In this document: positions 10,471-21,057 of the stretch, one piece after another
Numbering within the stretch: position 1 is the first letter of the stretch
How the letters are laid out: the number at the start of each line of letters is the position of its first letter
Assembly: GCF_052324685.1 (NCBI RefSeq)
Contig: NC_135220.1
Coordinates: 9,557,320 to 9,621,319 of the forward strand
DNA length: 64,000 bases
Reading direction: 5' to 3'
From: Brachyhypopomus gauderio
Lineage: Eukaryota; Chordata; Actinopteri; Gymnotiformes; Hypopomidae
Notes under the pieces: generated by a model
Told to the model about the DNA's origin: nothing
The model's input: only the letters and a program-made list of their open reading frames with translations
Databases searched by the model: none
Made by a program: the position numbers and the translations under genes

Positions 10471-10511
10471 TAAGATGTGTGTTTATGTTTTCTCATATCA
10501 GCTATTTTTAA

Positions 10512-11177
10512 TGATTATCTGTTTTAGTAACCCACAGTAGATAGACCGAAGTAGATTGTTGTGGAGTTACTACTACCCTGTTGTATATTGTAATCGTGTG
10601 TGTGTAGAATGGGATGGTGGGCGTGGCTTAACTCCATCAGCCAATGACTGTGTAAATCCCGCCCACCCGTAAAATCAGGTCCAAAAGTCAAAAGCGAGAA
10701 ATTTCTGGAGGCGAGAACGAGACCGAGAGAAGCAAGCAAGAAAAGGCCCAACGAATACGGATTCTTCAAGAATATTAAACTCAAAGTAGACTATTAAAAA
10801 CATAAATATTCTGTTTACAAACCTGCTTTTTTAACTCTCAATATTCTCAATACTTAAGGACCTATATTGACGCCATACAAATCATTCCATATGCTATTCT
10901 TTATATCAATTGTAATATTAACCATTTAATAAATTTGGACATTTATTCATTAATCTGGTCACGCTGGTAAATACATATTTTGGTCGATGGTATTAGGTCA
11001 CTGCACGGAACCAGAACTTTAGTAATGAGACTGATCAAACCATATTCCACCTATCTCCATTATCACAATACTGGTTCCTGAGCAATCAGGATGGTGCCCC
11101 ATTCATAATCCATAACTATCATATGTATCCGCTACAGATAAGTTTCAAGAACCACAGCAGAAATAGCTGTCTGTCAC
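10512..11177. other. Non-coding stretch; upstream flank of TAAR copy 1
   Basis: No recognised element from 10512 to about 11135. From about 11140 (AGTTTCAAGAACCACAGCAG...) to 11177 it matches the upstream flanks of the TAAR copies at about 33955 and 41215. It is therefore the distal part of TAAR copy 1's duplicated upstream region, now separated from its gene by two insertions. Confidence 0.55.
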
Positions 11178-12793
11178 CAGAGGTGGGCAGTAACGAAGTA
11201 CATTTACTTAAGTACTGTACTTAAGTACAGTTCTTGAGTATTTGTACTTAAGTTGATTTTTTTAAAATACTTATGACTTTCACTTCACTACAGTTGAATA
11301 ACAAATACAGTACTTATCACTCCACTACATTTCTGTCCAGCTCTCGTTACTCGTTACCTCCACACACAACTCTCCTCCCCTCCCCCGATAGTATTTTCAC
11401 AGGTGACAGCCTATCAGCAAACAAGGATGTGTCTGTGAGGTGTAAAATCAAGTTCGGTGTCGCTAGTCGTTCTTTTCCTAAATAACAAGCAACATGAACG
11501 GAGACGGCGGTGATGGAGCATGCCAGGGTTACCAACTTTTCAAGATCGCTTGGAGTGAGATTTGAATCTGGACTTGGTGGCGAGTGTTGATCGGGGGGGT
11601 GATCAGAGGTAAATAAACTAGATTTTTTTTCGGCGTGAGATATCGGAAGTGTGGCGCGAGAGCTTGTGGAAATGGTCAAATGCGCGTGTCTCACGCTGGC
11701 AACCCTGGCATGCTTTTTCGAGTACTTGCACCCATGGCCGTATCTCGACAAAATGTTCAGTTTCTGAACGGATAAATCATTCCTATCATTTTAAATGCAT
11801 GCTTTGTTTGCCATAAACAAACTATAGGCTATCACTGCATACAAAAATTCACTGTCTCACCTGAGGAAGCATATTATATGCAGCCTAAATGTTTTGTTAA
11901 GTGACCATTTTCTATGTAGTCAGAGGAGCTTTGCAATAAGGCTAGTGAAATGACTTTGCCTGCTCACTCCACTGCTAGGTCTGCTAGGATAACTATAATG
12001 TTAACATTATATTGGCAAGTAATATTACGGAATACTACGGAAAACTACGCAAGCAAACTACTGAAACATCAATAAGGGAAACCGTGTGGGTTAATCGAAT
12101 ATTGTCAAATAATGTTTCCATTCTAATGTCGGTGTAATGTCAATAATTCTAATGTGGCTGTGATTTCTAGTTTGAAAAGAGTTTGCTAGCATGTTGGGTG
12201 GCATGGAGTTGGCGGGCTTTAGCCATACTGCAAAAGGTTGTGGCAAGGTTAGACTACCAAGATGCCGCACTGCTAATTTTACTTTGTCTTTGTTAATATT
12301 GACTGTAGCATAATGTTGTATTGGATGACTGAATACCTAACTAGCAAAGAGAGAAAACTGTAATTTTATTATTGACTTTTAATATGGTAACATAATTTGC
12401 TTAAACGGGTTAGGCTAGGCTAATCAGTGAATTATGATTTTAGAAAATGTTTTTGTTCCTTAAACTAAAATGTAGGTTAAAACTTTTCTGCTACCACTAC
12501 CTGAATGATGTACATCATTGGAATATGTCTTATGGATTATTATCAAAGACTGTATGATTATTATGCCCAAAATGGATTTGGTAGGTTGTATAATACTTTT
12601 AAACTATAACGTTTTTACAAATGTGAAGGAAGGTGTACTTTAATACTTAAGTATTTTTAAAAGCAAGTACTTCAGTACTTTCACTTAAGTAAGATTTTGA
12701 ACATGCAACTTTCACTTGTATTGGAGTAGCATTTGACCAGTGGTATCTGTACTTTGACTCAAGTAATGAAATTGAGTACTTTGTCCGCCTCTG
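11178..12793. mobile_element. Non-autonomous hAT, TSD TCTGTCAC
   Basis: Exact 8-bp duplications, TCTGTCAC, lie at 11170-11177 and 12794-12801. The left TIR CAGAGGTGGGCAGTAACGAA pairs with the reverse complement of GAGTACTTTGTCCGCCTCTG. It is 1616 bp with no transposase ORF. Removing it rejoins TAAR upstream sequence that is continuous in the paralogous flanks near 33990 and 41230. Confidence 0.9.
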
Positions 12794-13573
12794 TCTGTCA
12801 CCAACATAATTTGATGTTCTCAGGATAGGCCGTAAGGTGAACCAGCAAAAAGTGCTTAGAAAGTGATTTTCGTTCCCACGTCTGGGCACTACTTTTTAAA
12901 AGTGTTTTTGAATAGACAATATCCTTATTGACCTTGAGTTAAAAGTTCTCCGTAAAATATCCTGCAGTTTTTTGTCACAGTGCATAAATGTATATATATG
13001 TGAATAAAAAAAAAACGAAATTTCTATGCTGCTGGTTTTGCTTGTAACTTAATTAATCTCCATTTTCACAACCTAAAATATATGTCAAACTGACCTATAC
13101 ATGTACCTAAACATAAAGTATTAATGCTTTAGTACACTCAAGTGTGAATTTACACTATGGAATATTGCAAATTTGCAGATTTTTTCCTTAAACTTCAGAA
13201 ATTGACACCACACAAAATAAAGCATAAACACAATATGATGTTGTATACACTGGTGTTTTATATATCAAATTTTTCAGTAGATACTGTGTAATCAGAGCCG
13301 GAAAAAAAAAGTACAGACTTTGGTCCAAGGTGGCTGAAATAAATCAAAACGTTACTGCACCCCTTTCGTTTTAAATAATGAATAAAATAATAAAAACACT
13401 ACAATAAATGCAATATACAGCTACACACATGTTTATACACAGTACAGAACGGTCTCTTAAGGTCACAGCATGGTTCATTCTAGCATTGAATACATTACTG
13501 TCCCTCAATCCCAAATCCAACACTTTTAACCACCCCAAAAAAAAGTCCAAAGTTCTTTTCTTACTCATTACTA

Positions 13574-15310
13574 TTATTCATCCATTTCACTGTCATCAGA
13601 GTCATCATCCCATGGAGCAATGTGCTCTGTTTCTTTTGAAGTATTTGCACAATTTTGGCATCTACATAAATCTGTACGACACAGGCTGGCAGACATACAG
13701 GAACATCTCTCTGTCTCACATTTGCCCTGCTTACAACTGCAGTGAACTACCTGCAACACACTTTCAGGGGCGGGTTTTAGTCATCCAGGTCACCGTTAAC
13801 TCTCCATCCTCAAGGTGCCATCCATTGCCAATGGGTGAAGGGGCACACATATTACTTTTCAGAGTGTCTCACTATTGCTGCTTGGTAGTTTGCCCTTTTG
13901 CAGTGCTGATACAGGGCATCACTTGTTGGTGGCATGGATAGTTCTGGCAAAGCTGAGGTTGACATGCAGAATGCTCTGTATCTGGCATCATTCAGATTCT
14001 TGGCAGATGTCTGACCATACAGTTGGCACACATATTTGCAAAGCAGTTCAAAGGTCGACTGATCCAGGTTAAAACTACTGCCCAAATCTGTAAATGCAGT
14101 CAGGTATTCCTTTTTCTCTGAGGCAAGAGAAAATGTCTTTCTTTTGCCCTTGTCCTGAAAGGCACTTGTAGAGTCACATCCTGAGAATGTGTGGATCCCA
14201 ATAAGCGCTGAACACACACGGGGGCCAAGAGCTGATGACACCTTGGCTATGTCAATGAATCTTGTTCTGTTGGTAAATCCAGTGAACTTACAAGGTAAAG
14301 CTCTCTGCAAACCTACAGCAATTACTGCCACATCAGTATCAGGGCTCTTGATGACTACAGTCTTATGTTCCTGTGCAGCATGTTGTGCATGTAAAAACAA
14401 GCTGGTGTCACACTCCTCATGATCACATGTCAGATCCTCAACAGCATTAAACGTTTCCATACCGTTTGTTACAGTCATGCAGTGACAAAGTTCTCCATGA
14501 GCTATGTACAAGGTTAAGTCTGACCACCTTGGTGAGATCAGCATCTTGCCATACGACACAGAGAAATTCTGCCAGTGGCTCTTTGTTTGTTCCATCCGAC
14601 AGAAATTTCTTCCACTGTGTTGGTGTTCTCTGGTCCCGTCCATAAATTTGCACCTGTTGTGTACCACCACCAGCTCTACGTGATCTTTCCAGATTTTTTA
14701 TACTAATTTCAGGATACCGGTCAATCACAAAGTCAATCCATGTACACTTGTGCTTCAGAGCAAGCTTGATCATATACTGTAGTATGGTCTCACCAAGCTC
14801 TCCAAATGTACTCGGTACAGACCGAATGGCTTGAATGACTGCCATGCCGTCAAAGAGAATAGCTCCATTTGCTGGAACTTTGTCAACTAAGCAGTCCCCT
14901 TTGGTCTCCAATAAATCCAGAAGAGCAGATTTGTTTGTTTTAGCAAGTGAACCATCAGAACTGGCTAAAGGGTATGAAACCATTCCCAAGGAGTAGGACA
15001 GAATTTCTCTCAGATCTATCTTTCTACTTTGACCGATGATGAGTAGTCTGGAGAATAGCTTTTTGTCAGCATGCAGAATCACTTCTTTACCTGCTTATGG
15101 TATCGCACCTCCAGGGACACACAGTCTTTGTCCTGAATATGAACAAGTATGCTAGTGTCTTCCTTCATCGTGGCAGCTTTCAGCAATTGGCCTTTAAAAA
15201 ATAAAAGAAAGAAGATATTTCATTTCCACAACAGGGACAAACAGTGGCAAATGGTGCTCTTTAATATGCTACCTTTCAGATCTCTCTCTTTTATACATGC
15301 ACACACATAC

Positions 15311-15400
<90 letters not shown>

Positions 15401-15938
15401 GCCTAATTTGTATCAATTATTTTACTTCTTAGCCTTCCACATGTTATTAATGTAATGAATACATTTTTATAACTTTGTATTTTTTTGACTTACCTGCTGA
15501 AAACGTTTCTGCCTGGTCCTTCTGGCGTTTGCCTCCAACAGTTAGATACTTGTCCTTTTTCTTGCATATTATGCATAATGCAGGAAGCACACGACCAATA
15601 CAAGGGACTGGCGAGCCCGTCCTGGATCTAAGTTTCTTTGTTGGGGAAGATATAGAAGGACCAGGGGATGGCAGAGACTCGCATCTGTCCGTATCCTGAG
15701 CTTCAGGAGAATGGGTGACTCGCTTTTTGTCTATAAAACGGCGGTAGCAAGTGGGGTGATACCCAGCATCTTCGGGAATATTCTCAAACTCTATTTCTAT
15801 GCAATGTTTATATGTTTCTGCTATCCTCTGGCTCTCACCCTTTAAGCCAAGCCACCGTTTGACGCTAATCCTGAATGTATCCCACCGCGTTCGTGAAAAT
15901 GCAATGGCCTCTTCTTTCTTTAAAGATTTAAGATGCAT
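13574..15938 (-). pseudogene. Broken gene of the 3.5-kb transposon; FEN/XPG-like motif order
   Basis: First exon 15938 to about 15495: GYHPTCYRRF, then CIICKKKDKY, ending at a perfect donor CAG|GTAAGT. After a (TA)n-bearing intron the acceptor is near 15192 and the frame continues KDCVSLEVRYHK. Piece 15082-14447 has FDGMAVIQAI, DFVIDRYPEISIKN and QWKKFLSDGTNKE. After a frameshift near 14525, piece 14670-13852 has HEECDTSLFLHA, SPDTDVAVIAV and GIHTFSGCDSTSAF. A Cys-rich tail follows at 13759-13574. The succession E..D, DTD, then GCD plus a glycine/lysine loop resembles FEN1/XPG nucleases; this is my inference. I recognise the family from fish genomes but know no assigned function. At least two frame breaks make this copy non-functional. 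Confidence 0.6.
15299..15395. repeat. (CATA)n/(TA)n microsatellite
   Basis: About 70 bp of uninterrupted TA preceded by ACATACAT units. It lies in the predicted intron of the minus-strand transposon gene. Confidence 0.95.
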
Positions 15939-16310
15939 ATAACATTGTTTTGCACCCTTTTAAGCACTTTTGAAGACTTTGTTGTCGTACATTATTCATC
16001 TCCACTACTCTGTGTTGACAAAACGGGCGCAGACATGTTGGATTTCAGCTCCAAAATGCAGCCACCTGATTGGTCTAGAGGGAAATAAGTCCGCGAATCC
16101 GTATCACTCATGAAGAAAAGACTACTACGCGAAGAAGGAACTATAGCCGATTTAAAACACGAATAAAAAAAAAACTGCAGGATTATACATGGAGAACTTT
16201 TACTATTGTGCTCTGCACCGATAGTTCATTTTATTAAAGAAAGAATTATTTAGTGCCCCATATATGGGAACGGGATTGAACGAAAAACGTCTTCACCTTA
16301 TGGCCTAGGA

Positions 16311-16472
16311 GGCCATCAGTGTATGATGTAAATGTTGAATATCAGGTGAGTGATGATCCAGACTAACTAGCCACTCAGATGTTAGTGGGAGGATTTATAC
16401 TGTGCTATAAAAATACATTGCAAAAGCCCAGCAAAGAACAGTGAGCTTCATTTAACATACCTGAATCTTAAG
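16311..16472 (+). promoter_or_regulatory. Duplicated TAAR proximal promoter, copy 1; TATA at 16406-16416
   Basis: The block from GGCCATCAGTGTATGATG to the ATG is conserved with 34010-34165 (truncated TAAR) and 41259-41638 (copy 3, there split by a MITE). It contains a TATAAAAATAC box 67 bp before the ATG and a conserved GCAAAGAACAGTGAGCTTC segment downstream, the likely start-site region with a short leader and no visible intron. Promoter function is inferred from conservation and position. Confidence 0.65.
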
Positions 16473-17459
16473 ATGAGCATCACAGCATATCAGCACAACG
16501 TGACAGTTCAGTTCTGCTTTCCTGACAACAACTTATCATGCGTAAAGGAGGTCAGAACAGGAACTGGGAATATATTCTTATTCATTCTCCTATCATTTGT
16601 CTCTGTGTGTACTGTGTTTTTGAACCTGCTGGTGATCATCTCCATCTGTCACTTCAAGCAGCTCCACACTCCAACCAACCTGCTCATCCTCTCTCTGGCT
16701 GTAGCTGATCTTCTCGTGGGACTGATTGTTATGCCTGTGAATATAATGGGACAGAGAGATACCTGCTGGTATTTTGGCAACATGGCATGTATTGTTGTTT
16801 TAGTGATAAACAATTTGTCAATGATAGCATCTCTCTGTAGTCTGACGTTCATTGCCGTTGATCGGTACATTGCTGTTAATGACCCTCTGAGTTATTCCAT
16901 CAAAATCACAGTTTCTAAAACATCTGTATTCATAATTTCTGGATGGTTTTTATCTCTACTTTATATCATCATCTTTTTATATTTTAATGAGAATATGCTT
17001 CCCTCTCTCATTATGATTAGGTGTCATGGAGAGTGTGTAATGTATATAAAATATCCATGGATGACTGTTGACCTTATAGTTACTTTTGTAACCCCTTGTT
17101 CTATTATATTGATCTTGTATTCATTCATTTTTAATGTGGCAAGACGTCAAGCTATAGCTGTGAGATCTGTTATGAATAGTATGGCTAACAGAAAAGTAGC
17201 CAAAGTTTCATTCACTTCTGAAACCAAAGCAGCAAAAACTTTGGGAATTGTTGTTTGTGTTTATCTTGCTTGCTGGATACCATATTATATCAGTTCATTG
17301 TCGTTTGAAAGTTTGTCCTCATTTTCACTGTTGTGGATAGTGTTTACCTGGCTGGTGTACTTTAATTCCTTCATGAATCCCCTAATATATGCTATATTTT
17401 ATCCATGGTTTAGAGCATCAGTTAAGAATATTTTAACTTGTAGAATATTTCAGTCCTAA
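16473..17459 (+). CDS. Trace amine-associated receptor-like GPCR, copy 1
   Basis: Single-exon class A GPCR of 328 aa, full length for the family. Acceptable N-glycosylation sites are N9-VT and N20-LS. Landmarks: N51 (1.50), D79 (2.50), C106 (3.25), DRY 130-132, W158 (4.50), P208 (5.50), CWIP 267-270, NPLIY 302-306. Residues 298-313 fit the TAAR fingerprint NSxxNPxxYxxxYxWF exactly. Position 3.32 is N113 instead of the aminergic Asp, while 5.42 is D200, the non-classical amine-contact arrangement known in teleost TAARs; Y7.43 is kept. The start follows the conserved TATA cassette. Expected role: olfactory receptor for amines coupled to Golf/Gs in ciliated neurons. The ligand is unknown. Confidence 0.95.
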   Translation: MSITAYQHNVTVQFCFPDNNLSCVKEVRTGTGNIFLFILLSFVSVCTVFLNLLVIISICHFKQLHTPTNLLILSLAVADLLVGLIVMPVNIMGQRDTCWYFGNMACIVVLVINNLSMIASLCSLTFIAVDRYIAVNDPLSYSIKITVSKTSVFIISGWFLSLLYIIIFLYFNENMLPSLIMIRCHGECVMYIKYPWMTVDLIVTFVTPCSIILILYSFIFNVARRQAIAVRSVMNSMANRKVAKVSFTSETKAAKTLGIVVCVYLACWIPYYISSLSFESLSSFSLLWIVFTWLVYFNSFMNPLIYAIFYPWFRASVKNILTCRIFQS

Positions 17460-17684
17460 TCTTCAAGATTTTATGTTTCAGAAACATTTCTGATGTCAGT
17501 CAAGCTCAGAAAAGGATGTATGTATGAAATATTATATATATATATATATGTATTGAAATATTTTATGCTTGCACAGCTGATGGACTCTTGTCCAAAACAT
17601 CCTGTTTCTCTGCAAACTGTACAATTTTAATATCTTTACGTATCTTATCCAAGTACAATGTAGTTACTTACCTCAAATCTTTAG

Positions 17685-17721
<37 letters not shown>

Positions 17722-17972
17722 TCTGCATTTGTGCTTCTATCATAATTTAAAACAAATGCATATTTCCTTGATTTCTTTTTGTATTATTAAGTTTTTAATT
17801 TTTGTTAATTAATAAAATATTGTACAGCACTTGTAAAAGTACCCGAGGAGCTAATAAAGCCTTTATTTCTAATACAGAGATAAAACCCACATGTATGAGT
17901 GAAACATTCATGTATGAACTACAGACAAATGAATGTCATTTTTTAATAAATAAATGTATTGTGAAAGCCTAC
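17460..17972 (+). repeat. 3' flank shared with the truncated TAAR at 43.2 kb
   Basis: From the stop codon onward the sequence is nearly the same as 43231-43756 for about 450 bp. It differs mainly by a (TA)n array at 17688-17718 that the other copy lacks. The shared flank shows that copy 1 and the 42.7-kb fragment are the closest pair in the cluster. AATAAA-type polyadenylation signals occur (for example AATAAAATA near 17811), but none is proven to be used. Confidence 0.7.
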
Positions 17973-18526
17973 TGTCACGTAGGGCAACGCCCCCTCTCGT
18001 AGCTGTCACTCTGGGTTCCCTGAGGTCCGTGTTCCCTGCCTGTTTGTCCCGCCCTGCTCGTTAGTTTTGATGGATTCCTTGTTTGTTACCACACCCCTGT
18101 GTCATTGTCATCACCTGTCCCTAGTTTAGTCCTGTGTATATTAGTCCCTGTGTCTCCCAGTTCTAGTTATCGGTTGTTTTGTTCATGCTGTTGGTTTGTG
18201 CTTCCCTGTTCGCTGTTTGGTCCCGCTCGTGAGTTCGCTTAGTGTTTACCATCATCCGTGTTTTTCTGCCTGTTCTGTGTTTCCCCGTCGTTTTAGTTCC
18301 CTGTCTGATTATGCCCGTTATCCTTTCTTGTTCTGGCTGCCCTCCCGGTTTGACCCATGCCTGTCCGTTTAACGTTGGTTTTGGTATTCCCATGAATAAA
18401 TCTCGCTCTCCTCAGCGTTTGTGTCCGCCTCCCTGTTCTGCCCAGCGCAGATTGTTACATAACAACCGATCCTACAAGGACACAGCGAGGGAGCGAGACT
18501 CTGGTGAGTTTAATTGCTGCAATGAG

Positions 18527-19678
18527 ATGTTGGCTGGTTCGGTCCAGTTCAACTCTCCAATATCGCAGCGTGAACAAACCAGAGACAGAAATTCCCCTGG
18601 CGCTGTGGGAACACGGAAGACTCGACGCGCACCAACGAAAGCCCAGTCACTTTCGGTTTCGACTGGCTTTCGCGTCGAGACTCCTGTTGAGCGCTACGTG
18701 TCTGCCCGGCTTGATCACTATAGGGAGGAGAAACCTGTAATACAAGTCGCGGGCAGACGGATTGAGTGCACAGACTGGCGTTTGCTTAACCCTCGGTTGG
18801 CTCTCGATGGCTTCTGTGAGCTCCCGACGCCTCAGAGGAGGCGAAGCCATCGCAGAGAGAGCCGCCGAGGGGCTTCTGTGTCTGTGTATTCTTCCAGGCT
18901 CTCCCAGGACCCTGAGGAAGAGGACCCACCGCCTCTGATCCCGCCGGCTACTCCACATGACACCCCCAAGTATTTTTTGGAGGGGACTACTGGCCACGTC
19001 GGCTTGGCGGACACGCCCCCCGATGACGTCAGTATGGTGGTCCCGCCCCCCGATGACGTCAGTATGGCGGTCCCGCCCCCCGAGGACGTCGGCTTGGTGG
19101 CTCCGCCCCCCGAGGACGTCGGCTTGGCGGCTCCGCCCCCCGAGGACGTCGGCTTGGCGGCTCCGCCCCCCGAGCGCATCTCCTCACCTCAGGTTCCAGT
19201 TCCCGCTGCCCGTCGGCAGTCCACGCCGGTTCCTGTCCCCGCTGCCCGTCGGCAGTCCACGCCGGTTCCTGTCCCCGCAACCCAGGAGAGGTCGTCCACA
19301 CCGGTTCCTGTCCCCGCGACCCAGGAGAGGTCGTCCATGCCGGTTCCTGTCCCCGCGACCCAGGAGAGGTCGTCCACGCCGGTTCCTGTCCCCGCTGCCC
19401 GTCGGCAGTCCACGCCGGTTCCTGTCCCTGCGACCCAGGAGAGGTCGTCCACGCCGGTTCCTGTCCCTGCGACCCAGGAGAGGTCGTCCACGCCGGTTCC
19501 CGTCCCCGCGACCCAGGAGAGGTCGTCCATGCCGGCTCCCGTTCCCGCTGCCCGCCAGCGGACCCTGCCTGTTTCCGCTGCCTGTCTGCCGGCTCCTGTT
19601 CCCGCTGCCTGTCTGCCGGCTCCTGTTCCCGCTGCCTGCCTGCCGGCTCCAGTGCCCGCTGCCCGGCCACGCCTGTAA
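18527..19678 (+). CDS. Proline-rich repeat protein of the LTR element
   Basis: An open frame runs from inside the 5' LTR. The first ATG in the interior is 18527 (383 aa). N-terminal part: basic and hydrophilic. About residues 165-220: five or more 10-12-residue units such as PPPEDVGLAA. The rest is a tandem array of 12-13-residue units (PVPVPATQERSST and PVPVPAARRQST). Translated function unknown; a gag-like role is possible by position only. Related repeats occur in the 38602-40013 and 49569-52167 elements. The two DDV units contain perfect TGACGTCA octamers at 19024-19031 and 19054-19061. Confidence 0.55.
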   Translation: MLAGSVQFNSPISQREQTRDRNSPGAVGTRKTRRAPTKAQSLSVSTGFRVETPVERYVSARLDHYREEKPVIQVAGRRIECTDWRLLNPRLALDGFCELPTPQRRRSHRRESRRGASVSVYSSRLSQDPEEEDPPPLIPPATPHDTPKYFLEGTTGHVGLADTPPDDVSMVVPPPDDVSMAVPPPEDVGLVAPPPEDVGLAAPPPEDVGLAAPPPERISSPQVPVPAARRQSTPVPVPAARRQSTPVPVPATQERSSTPVPVPATQERSSMPVPVPATQERSSTPVPVPAARRQSTPVPVPATQERSSTPVPVPATQERSSTPVPVPATQERSSMPAPVPAARQRTLPVSAACLPAPVPAACLPAPVPAACLPAPVPAARPRL

Positions 19679-19679
19679 C

Positions 19680-20306
19680 CCCAGGGACTGTGCTGCCCTC
19701 TATTGAGCCTGGACTTTTTGTGCCCCCTGCTCTGCCCTGTGCCCCCGTCTCTTTGCCCATGTTCCCCTTGCTCCCATGTTCTGTCCCTGGTTTTGTGTTG
19801 GTCCCAGTCCCTGTGTGTGTACCTGTTCGTGTCCTTGTGCCCGTCCCTGTGTCTGTGTCTGGTCGGTTCCTCCAGGTCCCTGTCCCCGTGTCTGTTCCCC
19901 AAGTCATCACCCACTTTGTTCCTGTCTCGGTCTCAGTTGTCCAAGCCGTGTTTGCCTCCGTGTGTGCCTCTGCCCTGTCCCCTGGCCCCACTCCCGTGTC
20001 TGTCCTCGGTCCTGTCCTGTCTGGCCCTGCTCCTGTGCCTCGCCCTGGCCCTGTCCAGCCTCCCTGTGTCCCGTGTCATACTATGTCCCTGTCCAGCTCT
20101 TGGCCAGTCTCCATGTCCCCTGTCTTTGTCCCTGCCATGCCCCAGGTCCCATGTCCTGTTCTGCCCGGTCCTGTCCCTCTGGTCTGTCCTGTGTCTGCTG
20201 TTCCTGTCCCTTGCCGTGTGCCATAGTTCCCTGTCCTGTCCTAGTCGGTGTCCCTGTCCTGTCTGCCCTTGCGTGCCCCGGAGTGGCACGCTTTGAGGGG
20301 GGGTTC
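19680..20306 (+). other. CT/GT-rich interior tail of the LTR element
   Basis: Low-complexity CCTGTCCC-type sequence that is open in all + strand frames for up to 197 codons (PVPVPVSVP-like or CLCPC-like). The simultaneous openness in three frames marks it as a composition effect, not three genes. It ends in the polypurine tract. Confidence 0.6.
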
Positions 20307-20784
20307 TGTCACGTAGGGCAACGCCCCCTATCGTAGCTGTCACTCTGGGTTCCCTCAGGTCCGTGTTCCCTGCCTGTTTGTCCCGCCCTGCTTGTTAGTT
20401 TTGATGGATTCTTTGTTTGTTACCACGCCCCTGTGTCATTGTCATCACCTGTCCCTAGTATTAGTCCCTGTGTCTCCCAGTTTTAGTTATCGGTTGTTTT
20501 GTTCATGCTGTTAGTTTGTGCTTCCCTGTTCGCTGTTTGGTCCCGCTCGTGAGTTCGCTTAGTGTTTACCGTCATCCGTGTTTTTCTGCCTGTTCTGTGT
20601 TTCCCCGTCGTTTTAGTTCCCTGTCTGATTATGCCCGTTATCCTTTCTTGTTCTGGCTGCCCTCCCGGTTTGACCCATTCCTGTCCGTTTAACGTTGGTT
20701 TTGGTATTCCCATGAATAAATCTCGCTCTCCTCAGCGTTTGTGTCCGCCTCCCTGTTCTGCCCAGCGCAGATCGTTACACCTAC

Positions 20785-21050
20785 TTATACCAGACTGCTG
20801 CCTTATTAGGTACATTTTTATATCTGAACTTGGTGTGGACTAGAGATGGGGACTTGAGTTTGGGACTCGTACTGGAGTCACACTTAAGTCGCATATACGC
20901 ATGGACTCGTGATTTGAGACTCATGAACAATCTTTTATTTGTAATGTTCTTTTGTGTTTCATTTGACAATCTCTTCTCCGCCTGTCTGTATGCTTTCCAC
21001 TTCCCGATGACGTAACGTTACGTGACACAAATGTGCGTGCTGCAAACCAT
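20785..21050. other. Downstream flank of TAAR copy 1 with a MITE terminus
   Basis: 20785-20830 continues the TAAR 3' flank (CTGCTGCCTTATTAGGTACAT also at 43737-43756). From about 20842 AGAGATGGGGACTTGAG looks like a fish hAT MITE terminus, but I cannot find the other end. Confidence 0.45.
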
Positions 21051-21057
21051 CGCGATC

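Larger units (their letters stand above)
12826..16307 (-). mobile_element. 3.5-kb DNA transposon, superfamily unassigned, TSD GGA
   Basis: Left end TAGGCCGTAAGGTGAA and right end TTCACCTTATGGCCTA are inverted. Imperfect TIR similarity continues for about 150 bp (both contain GTTCTCC..ATCCTGCAGTTTTTT). A 3-bp duplication, GGA, lies at 12823-12825 and 16308-16310. The empty site is visible in the flank of TAAR copy 2 near 29896 (CTCAGGAGGCCAT), which confirms both ends. The interior carries one minus-strand gene in several pieces and a (TA)n array within an intron-like segment. A 3-bp duplication fits several superfamilies, so I do not assign one. Confidence 0.88.
17973..20779 (+). mobile_element. 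Complete short LTR element, TSD CCTAC
   Basis: 5' LTR 17973-18459 (487 bp) and 3' LTR 20307-20779 (473 bp). They differ by a 14-bp indel and about 10 substitutions, roughly 2%. Both run TGTCACG to GTTACA. Exact duplications, CCTAC, lie at 17968-17972 and 20780-20784. A polypurine tract (GAGGGGGGG) sits just before the 3' LTR. The 1.85-kb interior has one proline-rich ORF and no protease, RT or integrase, so the element is non-autonomous. It sits in the 3' flank of TAAR copy 1; the uninterrupted site is seen at about 43725. Confidence 0.92.

Noticed and set aside
11178..12793. Inverted AAGTAC-rich ends as a regulatory element of the TAAR gene
   Set aside because: They are the terminal repeats of a hAT element with an exact 8-bp duplication, and the element is absent from the other TAAR flanks.
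18242..18526. Start of the 478-aa ORF at 18242
   Set aside because: The upstream part lies inside the 5' LTR and is also present, unlinked to the ORF, in the 3' LTR (20562). The interior ATG 18527 is the more sensible start.
19059..19991. Long minus-strand ORFs (310 and 241 aa) across the LTR-element interior
   Set aside because: They are antisense reflections of the GC-rich repeat array; Gly/Thr/Trp-rich text with no motif.
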